Below are positions 22,793 through 37,700 of a DNA stretch of 64,000 bases, one piece after another. Positions within the stretch are counted from its first letter, which is position 1, and each line of letters opens with the position of its first letter. Origin of the DNA: Xenopus tropicalis (taxonomy: Eukaryota > Chordata > Amphibia > Anura > Pipidae); contig NC_030681.2 in assembly GCF_000004195.4 (NCBI RefSeq), forward strand, positions 91,643,681 through 91,707,680, written 5' to 3'. The notes beneath the pieces are model-generated. The model did not search any database. It saw only the letters and a program-made list of their open reading frames with translations, and was not told the origin of the DNA. The translations under genes and the position numbers were made by a program.

Positions 22793-25700
22793 GTACACAG
22801 GGAGGAGCACACCCTATACAAGTCCAAATGCCTTTGGTGCAGGTCAAAAACAAAAATATAATAGAAAGAGTGCCGCACTCACAGGGACTTGATACAAAAG
22901 AAAAAGTGTTTTTATTGAAAAAATTCCAAATTTCAATAAAAACACTTTTTCTTTTGTATCAAGTCCCTGTGTGTGCGGCACTCTTTCTATTATATGCATA
23001 TATATATATATACATACATAATTAAAGTCCAGGAATGGTGCACACAGAAAACTCCAGGTACTGCCGGGGTGCATGGTTAACATAATGTAATTAGTAAGCA
23101 CAAACAAGCCACTGTGTGTGTCCTGAAGACGGCTTGAGTCTAAGCCAAAACATTGAATTAAACATACAACTCCTGTGAGTGCGGTTTGTTTGTGCTTACT
23201 AATATACCTGTATAACTATTGCAGACAATAAACATTTACTAAAAATCCAGGATATCTAGTATATCAGCCAACAGTGCTGATATAGGTATATATAGGTACA
23301 GTTGCATGTGTACGATTAATGGGAATGTGATTTATAAGATGAGATTGAGACACATGCCTCGGAGTTCATAAATTACCTCTCATTTGTGAGTATTTCTGGT
23401 CAGGTGTTCTCTGAAGGAGAACACCGCCCATCACAAAATGGTGGCTCAGGGGAAAAGATGTTAAAAGGGCAATATATACTGACTGATGTACTCCCATTGG
23501 GTAAGATTCTTTAATAGGCCACTTAATATGATGTAAACTATCTGTTGGTTAAAGTGTTAATTCTGGGGGTATAGTTTTCCTTTAAGTAAAGTCTAGTCTT
23601 ATGACTAGATATATGGCCAACAGGGTGTCACTCCTCAAAGATGACAAAAACAACTGGCAGGCACCCAGAACATCATGTGCACAGGTTCTGCCAAAGGTGA
23701 GCCACCTTACCTGTTTTCCATATGATACATTTAATTCATATTTACTTGAGAAACAGAATTGCACATACCTTGAACATATATCTACATAAAGCAGCTCAGT
23801 GTTATTTCCCACATCTGTAGTTGTAACGCTTAACGCAAAAGCTTCTTTGTTGGGTGTGTTTTGCTTACGCCTGGGTAAAACCCTCTTATTATAAATCCCA
23901 TTAAGCTGTAAAGCAAGGTGGGTTTATTTCAGTAAGTTCCATAATTTAGATACACAAACATGCATATTTATTTTAGCTTATATAAGATTCCATTTAAACA
24001 AGCTTATAGACACAAACAAATTATATAGAGAAACACACCTGAAAAATAGCTATTCCTCTTCCAACTGCAGAAACATTCAATACAATGGGATATGATATAT
24101 CAATCTATGATTGAAAGAAAGTGTATTTAGTCTAAATAATGCACAAAAATTCAAAACAGTATAGTAAGAGTAATGTAAAAAATAGGAAATGTCATATAGC
24201 CATTGTGGGAATATTTTCTCCAACTTTTAACTGGCATCTTCTACTAAAAAAATAAATATTTACCTGCTGGATTTGTACAGCAAGTAGATTGTCATTGGTT
24301 ATCTGGAAAGATTTTGGTGCAAAAGGACCGGGACCAGTAACTGATACAGTGAGAGAGGTTTCTTTTAATGAAGGAGCAACTGCCATAAACTGGGCTAATG
24401 CCCACAGAGCCACAATGGTATCCTAAAAATAAACACACACATAAAACGAAACAGTGATGCCTTCCACACATGAAATGTTTTCTATCAAATATTTAGTTCA
24501 TCTGATATTTAAAAGAAAAATTATAATTTCTTGCTGTTTCATAAGTAAAAAGTATCTGTTACTTAAACTGAGCAGTTTGGGTTCTTGCTGCCTAAAATTC
24601 AAGCCACATTAAATTCCACACCTAGAACCTTATCTATAGAAACAGGCCATGACCCCTGGCATGCCTCAATCTTGTGTGTCATTTAGAATCTCTACTTTAT
24701 TCTCCCCAGTCAAACCTGCATTCTATGTTTAAATGAAACCTTTTTACAGACTTTGTTTGGGACATTTTATCCAGGAGGCTGACTGAACATCTGTAATGCT
24801 TCATGTAAGGTCAAAAATATGCTCAACTCGGAAACCTTGTAATCATCTTTTTCTAGATATAATAGTTATTTGGTGCCCTCCACTTACACTCCCAAAATAG
24901 ACTTTTCTTTACACTTTGCACATTGCAGTCTAAATTATACTTTTTAAATTAGTTTAGCCAAAAAGTAAGTTTAGTAAAATTGGTTACCTGAGTAGAAGAA
25001 TATCCGCCAAGATTGTTCCTCTGTTGAACCAGCCAATTCATGATAGGAACGCCTTCAGCAATCCTGTTCTGTTGGCAGTGGGAGAGCAGTGCATAAGCAG
25101 CTGTCTCAATATCTGCAGATGGGGGCTGCCAGTAGTTTGATGCTCCAGTTGGGGAAGACCAGTATATTTGCCCATCTTGATAAATAACACAGAACAGGAA
25201 TATATTTTAACAATTTACATATGCTCAGTTAATGTAATCCACCTGAAATCGCATTGTATGTGTCAACAGCACAGTACATATACAGGTAGGCAGGACCCAG
25301 AGATGTGCTTGTTTCACGCAATAGCATTGTACATTTCAGGAAAATCACTGAAGACATGAAAAGCCAGACTGCACAGATAAGAAGCAAGGGAAGACCTTAA
25401 ATAAAATACAAATCAATATTCATCCCTCTAAATTCCTATTAGCTAATTATAGATGGGCAATGGGTACCTTTAACTAAACACCGAAGCAAGCAACCATGTC
25501 TACATCAAAGGTTTATATTTTACAAAATTCTACTATTAATGGGCATTTTGGTTGTTTTACAAGAAGTCAGTGATCGGTTTAATTGATTTTTCTGATACTT
25601 ACCATTGTTGCTTGTTCTTGAATTGAGCTGGGTGAGGGCTGCCGAAGCTTTAGTGCTATTGGCCACTGACAGTGCATAAGCCACAACTGACAAAGTATAG

Positions 25701-28700
25701 TTACTTGAAATTCCCCCTTCAAACTCTTTTTCAAGATACTGTACTGCTTTGCCAACTCTGGATGCATAATGAATCTACAAAAAAAAAAAAAATTATATAT
25801 ATATATGTATATTCACCAAAGAAAAGTGGCACTGCTGCAAACTCTAGGTGCAAAAGGACTTAGCCCGTTGGCACAGGCTCACATACATAGTCCACCAAAA
25901 AAGTCCTGCACTCCAAACACTTTATTGTTAAAATTACATAGAAAAACAAGCAGCAACGTTTCAGAGCATCCCACTCCTTTATCAAGCCATCTATAGATAG
26001 ATGATAGATGGCTTAATAAAGGAGCGGGATGCTCTGAAATGTTGCTGCTTGTTTTTCTATGTGATTTTAACAGTTATTTGGTGGACTTTTTAAATATCTA
26101 TATATATTAAGAAATACAGTGTTGAGCCAGGATATTTCTTCAGCTTAACAGGGGAATAGGAGTAAATTATATTTCCCCTGCTCTAGATGCACAATTGGCT
26201 AGAGCTGTGGGTGTTTCTTGGTCACCTGTGCTGGATGGTACAATGAATGGTTGAATCAATCTAAATTATGTATTTATAAATTATAACCCCTCCAGCACTG
26301 TGATTGATGGATATTATGAGGGTTTGTGGGCATACATTATTATGTATTTTTGCCAAACATGGTGTGTTAAGATCAACAGGCTTTGCCTTGTGATTTGTTC
26401 AGAAACAGCTATGCAATCCCCTTGCTGTACCTTAATGTATTATTTGTTTACTTATTTTAAAGAAGTGGCTTTCTCCTACCTACAGTACCTTGTTATGAAA
26501 GCCATCATTTCTCTAGGAAGGAGAATGTTTCTCATTTTTTTCCTTGCAGTTTAGTAACTAGCGAGAGAATGTCAAGATTTGCTTAGTCTATAAAAAGGGA
26601 AGGCACCATGTGCTCTCTGTTTTTTTTTGGTTCCCACTTGCTGTAGAAAGTGGTGCTGGATGGCTTGGGCAGAGGTAGACTTGGGTGAAGTAAGTGCAAG
26701 AATAGTTTTGTAATAGTTGGAGAATGTAGAATGATCAACTTCAAATAGTTGGGATATTTCATTATAAACCTTGTTATTTACTAGAGGCTTTTGGTGCACT
26801 TTTAGCTATAAAACAGCTCTTCTGTTGCATCCACAGTTGTGAAACAATTTTAGGAGACTTTAATGTTCTCTGTTTATTTTATTTCAGTTAAATAATAATA
26901 AATGGTAGTAAATAATGTGTAATATGCATGGAGAATGAGTATGAGTGAGATGCAGTATAAGGGTAGTTAGTAGAGCAGCCAAAGGCTTCAACAAGGAGAC
27001 CAGCAAGGGTTAGTATTCTGTGGCGAAAAGGCCACCAGTATAGGGACCCAAGGGGTTAGGCTCAGGGATAGAAAGGTCCTTGGAGCATGGTACTACTGTA
27101 AGCTTTGCCTAGCGCTGGGGATTATTTGGCCAAGGTAGTAAATATTACCTCTGGGGTGTTCACAATAGCTGTGAATGTATGAATAACATCTTCTATGAGA
27201 AAGTTATTAAAGCATTTACTGATTTATGATATTGTACCACCAATGTCAGAAGCAACAACTGTGAAGATATTTCATCACTAAAGAGTTTCATTTGTTTTTA
27301 AAGAACCACCAACGCCCAAGTTATTTGTGAGATGAAATTCTGTGTGTGAAATCAGTGTGGTTACCCTTCGTACTTCCTGCCCTAAAGTGAGACAGGACAG
27401 TAGAAGATACTGGCAAGCACACCAATTTCCTAATGCCTGTTACATAAATATGTCAAATGATCAACTTCAAATAGTTGGGATATTGCATTATAAACCTTGT
27501 TATTTACTAGAGGCTTTTAGTGCACGTTTATCTATAAAACAGCTCTTCTGATGCATCCACAGTTGTGAAACAATTTTAGGAGACTTTAATGTTCTCTGTT
27601 TATTTTATTTTAGTTAAATAATAATAAATTGTACTAAATAATGTGTAATATGCATGGAGAATTAATCAGGTTACTGATTCTAAATAGAAAAATATATTTT
27701 TACATGGGTTATCCCTATGGCAAGTGCTCCACAACCTAAAATATTTACCTTCAATCAAAAACGTATAGATAAGGAGGCATTATTAATTGACACTCTAAAT
27801 CCAATAACACAAGTATGATAATTGATGTTTTCGTTATTAAAGGGGAATGTACCCTGTAAAAATAGCATTTAACTATTTATAGAAAAATAGATATATTTTC
27901 CAAATAAATCTGTACAAATAAAGGAACTGTCACTTATCATACTCATGGTTACTGGTATTAGAAGGTCCACTAATGCCTTTTTATCTGTAATTCTGTATAT
28001 ACCACATTATCTGCAGGTGAGTTTGGTAAAATTCCTTTAGAATTCTTAACTTACACTGTACTGACTGTTTTCCAGCAGAGATGTTAGAACGTATGCTGTA
28101 AGGGTGATAGGTCCGTTTAATCCACCCTGGAGTCTAGAATTAAAGACATGCCCTGGCTCCAGGAATTTACCATTTACTGGGTCCTGCTGCTGAATCAGCC
28201 ATTCCACTGTTCTGTTCAAAATTTCTGGACTTATGTTAATAAATGTTCTGGCTTGAAGAAAGCACCTAACTACAAAGGCCGACAACCTAGAAGACAGAAA
28301 CAAATACTTTCAGGAACTTGTCTTGACTTGAAGGACTCATCAACACAGTTATCTCATTTTCGATAATGGGTTTTATCTGTCATCTTTTGTTTCTTGTTGT
28401 TAGTCACATTTTCTTTAAAGAAAATCATAACTCAGAAAATGGAAGTAACGCAATTTTTATAAACCCTTGGGGATTATTTGTTGATATCACAGTATCCAGG
28501 TTTTATATAGAGCCTTGGGTCCAAAATTGTGTGAAATAAACATGCCAGTTTGGAGTATCATGTTATGTGCCTGCAGTGTCATAGTCACTTGTCCCTCCTC
28601 CCTCTCACACACATAAAGAAAGGGTGGAATAACAATAGAAACAAACTAAATCTGCTGTAATGTTATCTGTAAGGATGACAGATTATTATGCCTCCCTTCT

Positions 28701-31700
28701 CCTAGAAGGTAAAATCCAAACATTTTCATCAGGCATTTTGGGAAAACGTATCAATAAATTTATTTTTCACAGTCTGGTGATTTTCCTGTGGGACCAAACG
28801 ATACATTATATCCTTATTAATGGCGCATTACTATGTCAGAACGCACTGTTTATAACAACTAGCACATCTGGCTGCTGCTGCTCTCTCCAAGCAGCCAATG
28901 TACCCTCCAGTCCCCCTACCGCCTTCCAGCACTTCCTTACTATACAGGGCACTGTCACTGCAATCTACTGTCTCACTCCCTCTCAAGCATTCATCTGTCT
29001 TTCCTTCTTTTGGGTTTAACTCCACTTGTGCCGCTCCCTCTCCGGTCCCGCTCGCCCACCCCTCGCTCTCCGGTCCTGTTTCATGCCCTGCTCCCTCCTC
29101 ACCCACCCCTTTCCGGTCCTTTTCCTCTCCAGTCTCCTCACCTGCCCCCACCCCCCTCTCCTGTGCTGCTCCTTGTACCGCTTCCTCTTCGGTCTCCCTC
29201 CCCCACCTATCTGGTCCTGCTCCTTGTGCCATTCCATCTCCGGTCTCCCTTCCTCTCTGGTCCTGCGCCTGTGGCCTTGTGCTTTTATATGATCACATAA
29301 TTCCTTGATAAGGTCTGTAGCGTGTACTTGGTCTCCTGTCGCTAAAGCAGAAACCCCAACAACCAACTTCCATCATATGACAATAATCATAATAATCACT
29401 CGGACAACATAATTAGTTTTTGGAAAAAACGGGGAGGTCATGTTTATTAAAACTTTTGACCGAATAAAATGCGGGCCCCAAATCATTCCCATTTAAGGGA
29501 GAACACAATTTGCACCATTGCAAATGGGCAGGCCCACCACCAGTTGTCATAGTAGACATATATGGGCTTCTCCTGTAGGGATAGCTTCTGCCTGGAAGCA
29601 GAACCAGTGCCAGTGAGCCCCTCAGTGGTTGCCCCTCCAAAAACACATTTGGGCTTCTCCTGTAGGGATAGCTCCTGCCTGGAAGCAGAACCAGTGCCAG
29701 TGAGCCCCTCAGTGGTTGCCCCTCAGTTAAATATGGGCTTTGCTTGGTTTATCCCCAAGGCCAGAAAGCAGAATCCGTGCCAGGTGGATTCCAAGCGGTT
29801 GCCCCCACACAGTTCCAGGGCCTGCCAACCACCATATGGGGCCCGCATTGCCGCCTCTCTCCTGCGGCTAAGCAGTATTTCATGCTTATATCAACCTAGA
29901 AAAACTTAGGGAGGGAGGGTGGGAGAAAAAACACAAGCACCCTTTCTGTGTGCCATCACTTTACATACCCTTGATACACCAAATCCCTCCCCCAGATTTT
30001 TCCCCTCCTCCTAAACAGCCTATTGTTAAAAAACCTCCCAGAGTAGTCTGATTGCTTTAGTGCCTTTCCAGAGGCCTATTGTTTCTACTCAACAAAGTTA
30101 ACCTCCCGGACTAATCTGATTGTTTCAGTGCTCCCCCAGGGGCCTATTGTTTTCTAATCAACAAAATTACCCCCCAGACTAGTTTCCCTATTTTAGTGCC
30201 TTACCAGCAACCTATTCTTTTTTAATCAACAAAAAGCCCCCACAGAGCCCACTTCTGATAGCTTACCCACACAGCCCTTATGGGGCTTCTTTTGCAGACC
30301 TGCACACAGTCTCTTATTTCCCATCACCCATTGTGCATCAGTTAATAAACCCCCCAGACTGATTTCATCCGGCCTATTACCCACACAGCCCTTATGGGGC
30401 TTCTTTTGTATTCACTGCACTCAGCCTCTTATTAACATAATATCTTTATAAATGACAATAGGGGGTACATTATCCACTATATATACTTGCTCACCAACTG
30501 CTTCCAGAAGAATCTCTGTCACCAAATGCACTGAAGGAATCATCGCCCCTCCTATAATTCAATTCACTTTGATAGCCTGCATTTAAAAAGAGGTGAATTA
30601 CTATAACACATTTTACTAAACATTTTAAGGATCTACTTTTAAAATTTCACAGTGTAATTGATATCAAAATACCTTCCTTCTGGAATAGCTATAAAATATT
30701 TTTATTTAGCGCAAACCATGATTTCCAAGAAAAAAAATGCCATACTGCTGTTGCTATTATAGTATAAAACATGTTTTATATTAAAAGGGTTGTTCAACTT
30801 TACAATAACTTAGTATGATATAGGGAATGCTATTCTAAGACAATTTGCAGTTGGTCTTTATTTGGTATTATTTGCGTTTTTTTTATTTTATTATTTAGTG
30901 TTTGGTTCAGCAGCTATGCAGTTAGGAATTTCATCAGCTATTTGGTTGCTAGGGTCCAATTAAACCTAGCAACCAGTCAGTGATTTGAAAGAAAGACAGA
31001 AGTATGAATAGGGGAGGGCCTACATAGAAAGAAAAATAATAAAAAGTAACAATAACAATAAAACTGTAGCCTCACAGGAAAATAGTTTTTTTTTGCTTCT
31101 GGGGTCAGTGACCCCTATTTGAATGCTGTAGAGAGTCAGAAGAAGACAAATAATGAAAAAAACTATACAAAATAAAAATGAAGACCAATTAAAAAGCTGC
31201 TAAGAATAGGCCATTCTATAATGTACTAAAAGTTAACCTGAAGGTGAACCCCTTTAAAGTATAGTGATCTTTTTAATGCATGTGTTCTTTTTATTCCTCA
31301 CTATTCTAGGGGTGGGGAAAACCCCTGTTAAATTAATACTGACACTAGAAAACTGCTTTTTAAAATATGAATGTACAGTGAAAGTTTCCTATAGGTCATG
31401 TTGATTGTATTTTACTGATAGGGCTGCTTTTGTAAGTAATTGTTACTTAAAGTTCCTAAACCTGACTGCTTTGCCAATCTGACTGTCCCTTCTCAGTCTG
31501 TCAGTTATAGCTTCTAATGCTAACGGCCTCCTGCTGCACAAATATGGCAGCCCCCTCATAAAGGAACATAGGGGATCACAAAGGGAATTTAAAAGAATTG
31601 GACAATACTTTTAGAGCAAAATATAAATAGCAGTGTTGTGATAGATTAAAATGGAAGTCCCCTGGCAGGGGTGCTGCTGCTGCTGCAATGAGGCAAGTTT

Positions 31701-34700
31701 AGACTCTTGCCTTAAGCGGTAGCGCCCCAGCAATTACCAGGGACAATAAAAAGCCACTCCTGGTAACTTTAATAGCTGAATTTCTGGTTATTAAAGCACA
31801 CTAGCAATGCAGTCCCCTCTCTGTCCCCCTCTGACGCAGGAAAGGTAAGAGCTGGGGGACTGCTGCTCATGTGATGGGATTGCCCCTGTCCTCTGGATAT
31901 TATATGTAAGGTTAATGGAAATTATAACAAAGGCCCCATTAAGTGGCATAAAGAAAGAGGTGTTTCAGTCTATTTTCCCATTGTTAACATAGTCAAGGGC
32001 TTTTATATATATAAACTTCACTGACCTTGCTCCATAAAACTAATAGCTCTTCTTCTAATGTCTTCTGTCTGCTGGGAAGTTGATGTTAAATATTGTAAGA
32101 CATATATAATAGGAGCAAAGTTAATCATGTTTTGTTCTCCACAACCGTATGGCATCCTGATCAGAGACTCAAGACCTTTAATTGAAGGTCCAAGAAAGTC
32201 ACCTGTTAAAATATTTAGAACAGAAATATATCTCATTTTATGCAAATATGCAAAAAGAAACAGTATACAGTGATGTGAAAATGAAAGTTTTTACTTTCTA
32301 ATGTTTCTCACAAACCAAGGCACAACTAGGTGGTATGAATGGTAAATGGGCCTGGTTTCTCCTCTTGGATATCTTCTTTCCTCTTGAATTCACCTATATT
32401 CCAACCACGGACTAAAACGTATAAATTAATCCGTTTCACCTCCATAAAAAGATATGGCTGCACCAAAATGTAATCATTAACCACAAAAGTCATGGCACTA
32501 CACTCCAGCAAAGCAAAAGAAACAGATGGTGCACTTACCAACCACAGAAACAGAGGCTTGTTCGCTGCCTCCCACCACATTAGTGGGGAAAGTGAATGAT
32601 AACTGTTGAGATACAGATCCAGTTCCATTTACTTCCAAAATCAAATTCTGGGTATAAAAATTCTGCACCCCTTCAGCCTTAAAGAAATGAAATACATAAT
32701 TATTAATATAACAACTGTTTGAGTGCATTATCTGTTACTGGCATTTGCTTAATAAACAGATCTGGAAAACAGCAACAGTATGTATTAACATAATGTTTAA
32801 ATATTGCTTTAACAATAGCCAAGGCAAGTAAAACAGTATCGCCACCACCCTTTAAATCAACAAATGCAGAAAGCTGGGAGGCAGTACTATGCTCTCAAAA
32901 TACTCATGTGCAAAATGCTATACTCATATGTAATATAACGCATTACGTTTGCCCAGGAGCAGTAACGCATAGCAGCCAATAAGATGTTTGTTTTAAACAG
33001 GTGACCAGTAAATGCTACCTGCTGATTGGTTTCTTTGGGTTACTGTTCCTTAGTGCCTTTTATTACATAATCCCATATACAAGTATGATCTGGGCACACT
33101 CACCCTAAGTTTAGCGTCAACTGAATACATATCTCTTACATTACAGTTCTGCTTCTAGCTCGCACCATTTATTTTTTTAAGGATATTATACTGGAGCGTA
33201 TAAACAGTGGCACAGGAAATATACCTAAACCACTGGCACATTAGCATTTATGACTTTTCTTTAGTTACAAACTCATATAAAACTTGCTTATGCTTTTTTT
33301 TTTTACCCAAAATTACTTCCATTTACCATGCATTTATCATTATCCCTGTTAATATTTTTCACTTATTGTACTAAAGGAAGCCATGTTTTACTTTCTGAAC
33401 AGTGAACCAGTGTAAAATAAATGCATCAATGCCTTTACATTTGGCTGTATCCTACCTTTACTAGTATTTTCTGAGTTGCAATATCAGATGCTGTTCGAGA
33501 CATTGCTCGGACTGTGATGAAATTCACACCAAGTTGCTTTGGGCTTACAGGAAATAAAATTATTTCAGATTCCTTACTTCGAATTGATACATTGCGTAGC
33601 CAGGGTATTGCACCATTGTCATTTTCTGGTATAATTATGTCAAAAGCATTATTAGTTTCCAGACTTACATTAACCTAGCGGAAAGTAACAAAAATCAATA
33701 AATCGATACACATATATATTTCTGAAAACAATCAGATGACCAGCAGACAGGCTAAGCAAACTAATTAATGAATTTACTCATTTACTCAAGGGGAATCCAT
33801 TAGCCAATTAAACATGTGAAACATCTTTATTTTTCTCCCTAGTTCTCTACTACCATTTTAAGTTTGTCTGTAACTGGAAGAGGAAGGAAAATTCTGCTCA
33901 CATAATGAAATTCTGGGAGGGATGGACAAGGACTGAGGCGCAATATGGCCATGACAGGGCAAAGATTAGTAAGAAAAGGGTAATCATGGGGGGAAAGGGA
34001 GGAGCTAGTAGGAGAAAAGGGTTGGCAAGGCGGAACAGGGCACTATTTTGTGAATATCTCCCTCCCTCTCAAGGTGGTGGCAAGAGGATATTCATTGCCA
34101 GGTCAGCAAACTAGTTGGAGTTGTAGTGGTAGCTGAGGCTCCCCAGGAGGAGGGTACTATGGTGATGTATGGTAGGTGTTAGGCCTGTCATAACATTTGC
34201 ATTTGAGCACTCAGCTGTGCTTAGTGGTTGAAGGGTCCAGTGCAAAACAGTATTGCTAGTAATTCAGTATATAAATAAGAGTTTCCAACACTGGTGTAAA
34301 TATGGTACCTCAGACCCTCTGAGACCACCACCTGCTGCACTATAACCCTACCCTTAGTGCTCGATATTAAAACAGGAGTGGGTTCTAAACAGAGATCCTG
34401 GGAGGTCATGGGTCCTTATCAGGCCTCCTTAAATCTGTGGCACAATCCTGCATTATTACACACTCTATAATGGAGTTTCAGAAAGTTTTAAAAGAATAAA
34501 GACATTCTATGAGGAATAAAATAAATATTCTTTTTCCATACAGTTTTTACTCTATATGCTTCATAAACCATATTGCCCTTTCTTGCACCCCACCCAAAAA
34601 ATAACCATTGTAGGCAGAACATAATTTCAGTAGACATAGCCATACAGCAATTAATGTAACAGGGGTGTGGCATCAACATTGTTTGCCTATTTATCTTTCA

Positions 34701-37700
34701 GATTGCCAGGCTTGCAAGACAAGAACACAACTGTGTAATTTCCTAAAGCAGGGCAGTTATTGCTGGAAATCTCTAGCAGATCTGTTACATTTACCCATAA
34801 GGGGCTATCTGACCTTTTCGAACATAGCCATAACTCAGTAGTATCATCAGACATCCAAATTCATTCATAGTGAAGGTTTGTTTTGTTTTATTACAACTAG
34901 GACTGTAAACATCTCTACTATAACACAACGTATTGTAACACAACATATTATAGTCAGATTTGTATTCTTGAAATAGTACATCAGAATTAAAATATATTTA
35001 ATGAAATATCTATATTCATAATTATGCCAAATATCTCTTCTGTACCAGCAATCACGTGTTTTGCATGTATGTGCTTTTTATGCAAAAGTGGCTTTTTAAA
35101 CTTCCCCTGGTTTCTATTAAAATTGAAAAGATGAGCAAACATTAGTTATTCAGGTTCTCTTGCCCACTCCTGCCTTGGGATAAATATAATATTTTCTACA
35201 GTTACTGTACTGAAACAGAAGCTTTTACCTCAGCCTAGACTGTCTGCTGTCATGTACTGTACTTATGACCAGAAGTGCATGTACCTGCAAATTTTCTTCT
35301 AGGCAGTTGTAGAGCAAAACTCTCAGGATGAACTGTTCCCCTCTGGTTACAGCATAGGGTGCATTCAAGGTAATGAAGAATGGCTGAAAAGCTTGAAGCT
35401 GTAAATAAATTAAGATTTACTAAGACACAAATAAGAAAACAATTATAATAATATTGTTAAATATAAGGATATTAAAAGTCAATGTGCTTGTTTATGTGTT
35501 TTTTTACCAGTTGTAGCTTATTAAAGGAACAGTAACACCAAAAAATTAAAGTTTGTTAATGTAATTAAAATATAATGTTCTGTTGCCCTGCACTGGTAAA
35601 AGTTGTGTGTTTGCTACAGTAACACTACTATAGTTATATAAATAATCTGCTGTGTAGCCCTGGGGGCAGCCATTCAAGATGGAGAAAAGGAGAAAAGGCA
35701 CAGGTTACATAGCAGATAACAGATAAGCTCTGTAGAATACAACAGTGTTTTATCTGTTATCTGCTATGTGCCTGTGCCTTTTCTCCTTTGAATGGCTGCC
35801 CCCATGGCTACAGAGCTTTGTTTATATAAACTTTCTGAGGCAAATACACCAGTTGTACCGGTGCAGGGCAGCAGTACATTATATTCTAATTACTTTTATA
35901 CACTTTCTTTTTTTGGTGTTACTGTTCCTTTAATGTTCGCAGCTTCCACTGAATGTATTGAAACTCCACAGATGGGCACATTGCTTGCACCTGATTGCAG
36001 CATTTATTTAAATATACTGTATTTTTTGGGAGTCCCCTGTATTTACATCAGTGGCAGGGGAAAGGTTAAGGCTTTTGCTACACCATGCGTATGGCGTAAA
36101 TTTTCGGCAACGTTTGCCAAAATTTCATGCCATACACTCCTACCTGTGCCTGCACCCAAATCAATAGAATACGCTTGGATGCAGGCCCTTGTAGCCAAAA
36201 TCCGCATAAAAACGCAAGACTTTGCATTCTCTCACGTTTTATGTGGATTTCGGCTACATATGACTGCACCCAAGCGTATTCCATTCATTCGGGTGCACAC
36301 TGTACACTGTGTTACACTGTACTCACCCACCCAGAATGGGCCTTCGCTAAGGGATGAGGAAGGTGAGGGTGTTGTGCAACTATAACTCTCTTGCTGCATT
36401 ACAGAAAATTAAAGACAGAGGGCATCAGAGGTTCTTGCAAACAACGAAATAACAATTGTTTATTGAATATCCACAGGGTTTACTCACAAAACCACTTCTC
36501 AGAGGCCAGTGGTACAGGCAACACCACATGCAGAGTGTAATACAGACTGACACTCCCCTGCGGCAGACTTGGCAGGAATCTCACTTCACCTCTGCCACAC
36601 CCCGTAGTGGATCCCCTCAGGGAATTCTCTATCCCGATTCCCTATTCACTTGGATCCCTACACTACAGGCAGTATGGCCTGGGAGAGATACCTTCAGAAC
36701 TGTTCTTTCTAGCTCAACCCCAAGTGCCTTACACTCCTAAAGTGTACTATTATGGGAGCTACACCTGTCACTATCTAATGCCTCATTCATGGGGCCCTGT
36801 TCCCCAACTTTAACTAGGTCTGTGCCCAGGCTCACAGCAACATCCGCCTTGTTCCTCAGGTGGAAGCAAAGAGGAAGGTGTCACTCCTTTCCCAGAACTA
36901 TATCAAAGTGAGGCAGGAAGTGGTCACCATACCTGCTAGCCAATAGCACACATATGTAAATTAACTTACTTTCCCTTCCACCCAGCAACTAAGGGATCTG
37001 AACCTGTAGGAATTTAAAGCCATAGGGGCCATTTATTATTATTATTATTATTATTATTAACATTAATTTATAAAGCGCCAACATATTCCGCAGCGCTGTA
37101 CAATAAGTGGGTTTCATACATTGGACATACAGAGTAACATATAAAGCAATCAATAACCGATACAAGAGGTGAAGAGAGCCCTGCCCAAAAGAGCTTACAA
37201 TCTACAAAATTTAACCCTATGGGTCCCTACATAATCAATTACCTTAGACCTGGGGCCAGCCATCCAGTACACTGAAACATGCATCAGACAAGGATATTAA
37301 GGCTTATGTTTCATTAAAATTGAGTAGGAATCATTTAATTAATTAAAATTTAATTATAGGTATTGTACTCCTTACAACTTACTTGGTTGGTATTTAATTT
37401 AGGCTGGATTTAATTATAGGTATTGGACCCCTTACTACTTACTTGGTAGCCATAATGCTCCTAATACAAATCATGAATCAGGGGGCTTGCAGAGGAGGTT
37501 GAAGTTTTACAACTCTAAAAATCGCATATACAGTATATAACATCAGATGCAAATGTTACAAATGGAAAAATATAAAACTGTTAATTAAAATTAAATAGAG
37601 GTCAGTTAGGGAAACTGCAATTCCTCAACAGCCTGTCAGTATCACTTTAAACAAAAGAAATGTTAGCACGTTACCTCAACAGATTCCTCAATTAATCCCA

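Noticed and set aside
28831..29366. Overlapping open frames on both strands around 29 kb (up to 136 codons)
   Set aside because: Pyrimidine-rich minisatellite; openness in many frames reflects composition only.
35792..36385. 197-codon plus-strand frame
   Set aside because: It begins in the T2-type MITE arm and runs into an inverted repeat with tgcacccaa motifs. No domain, and it is antisense to a CD109 intron.
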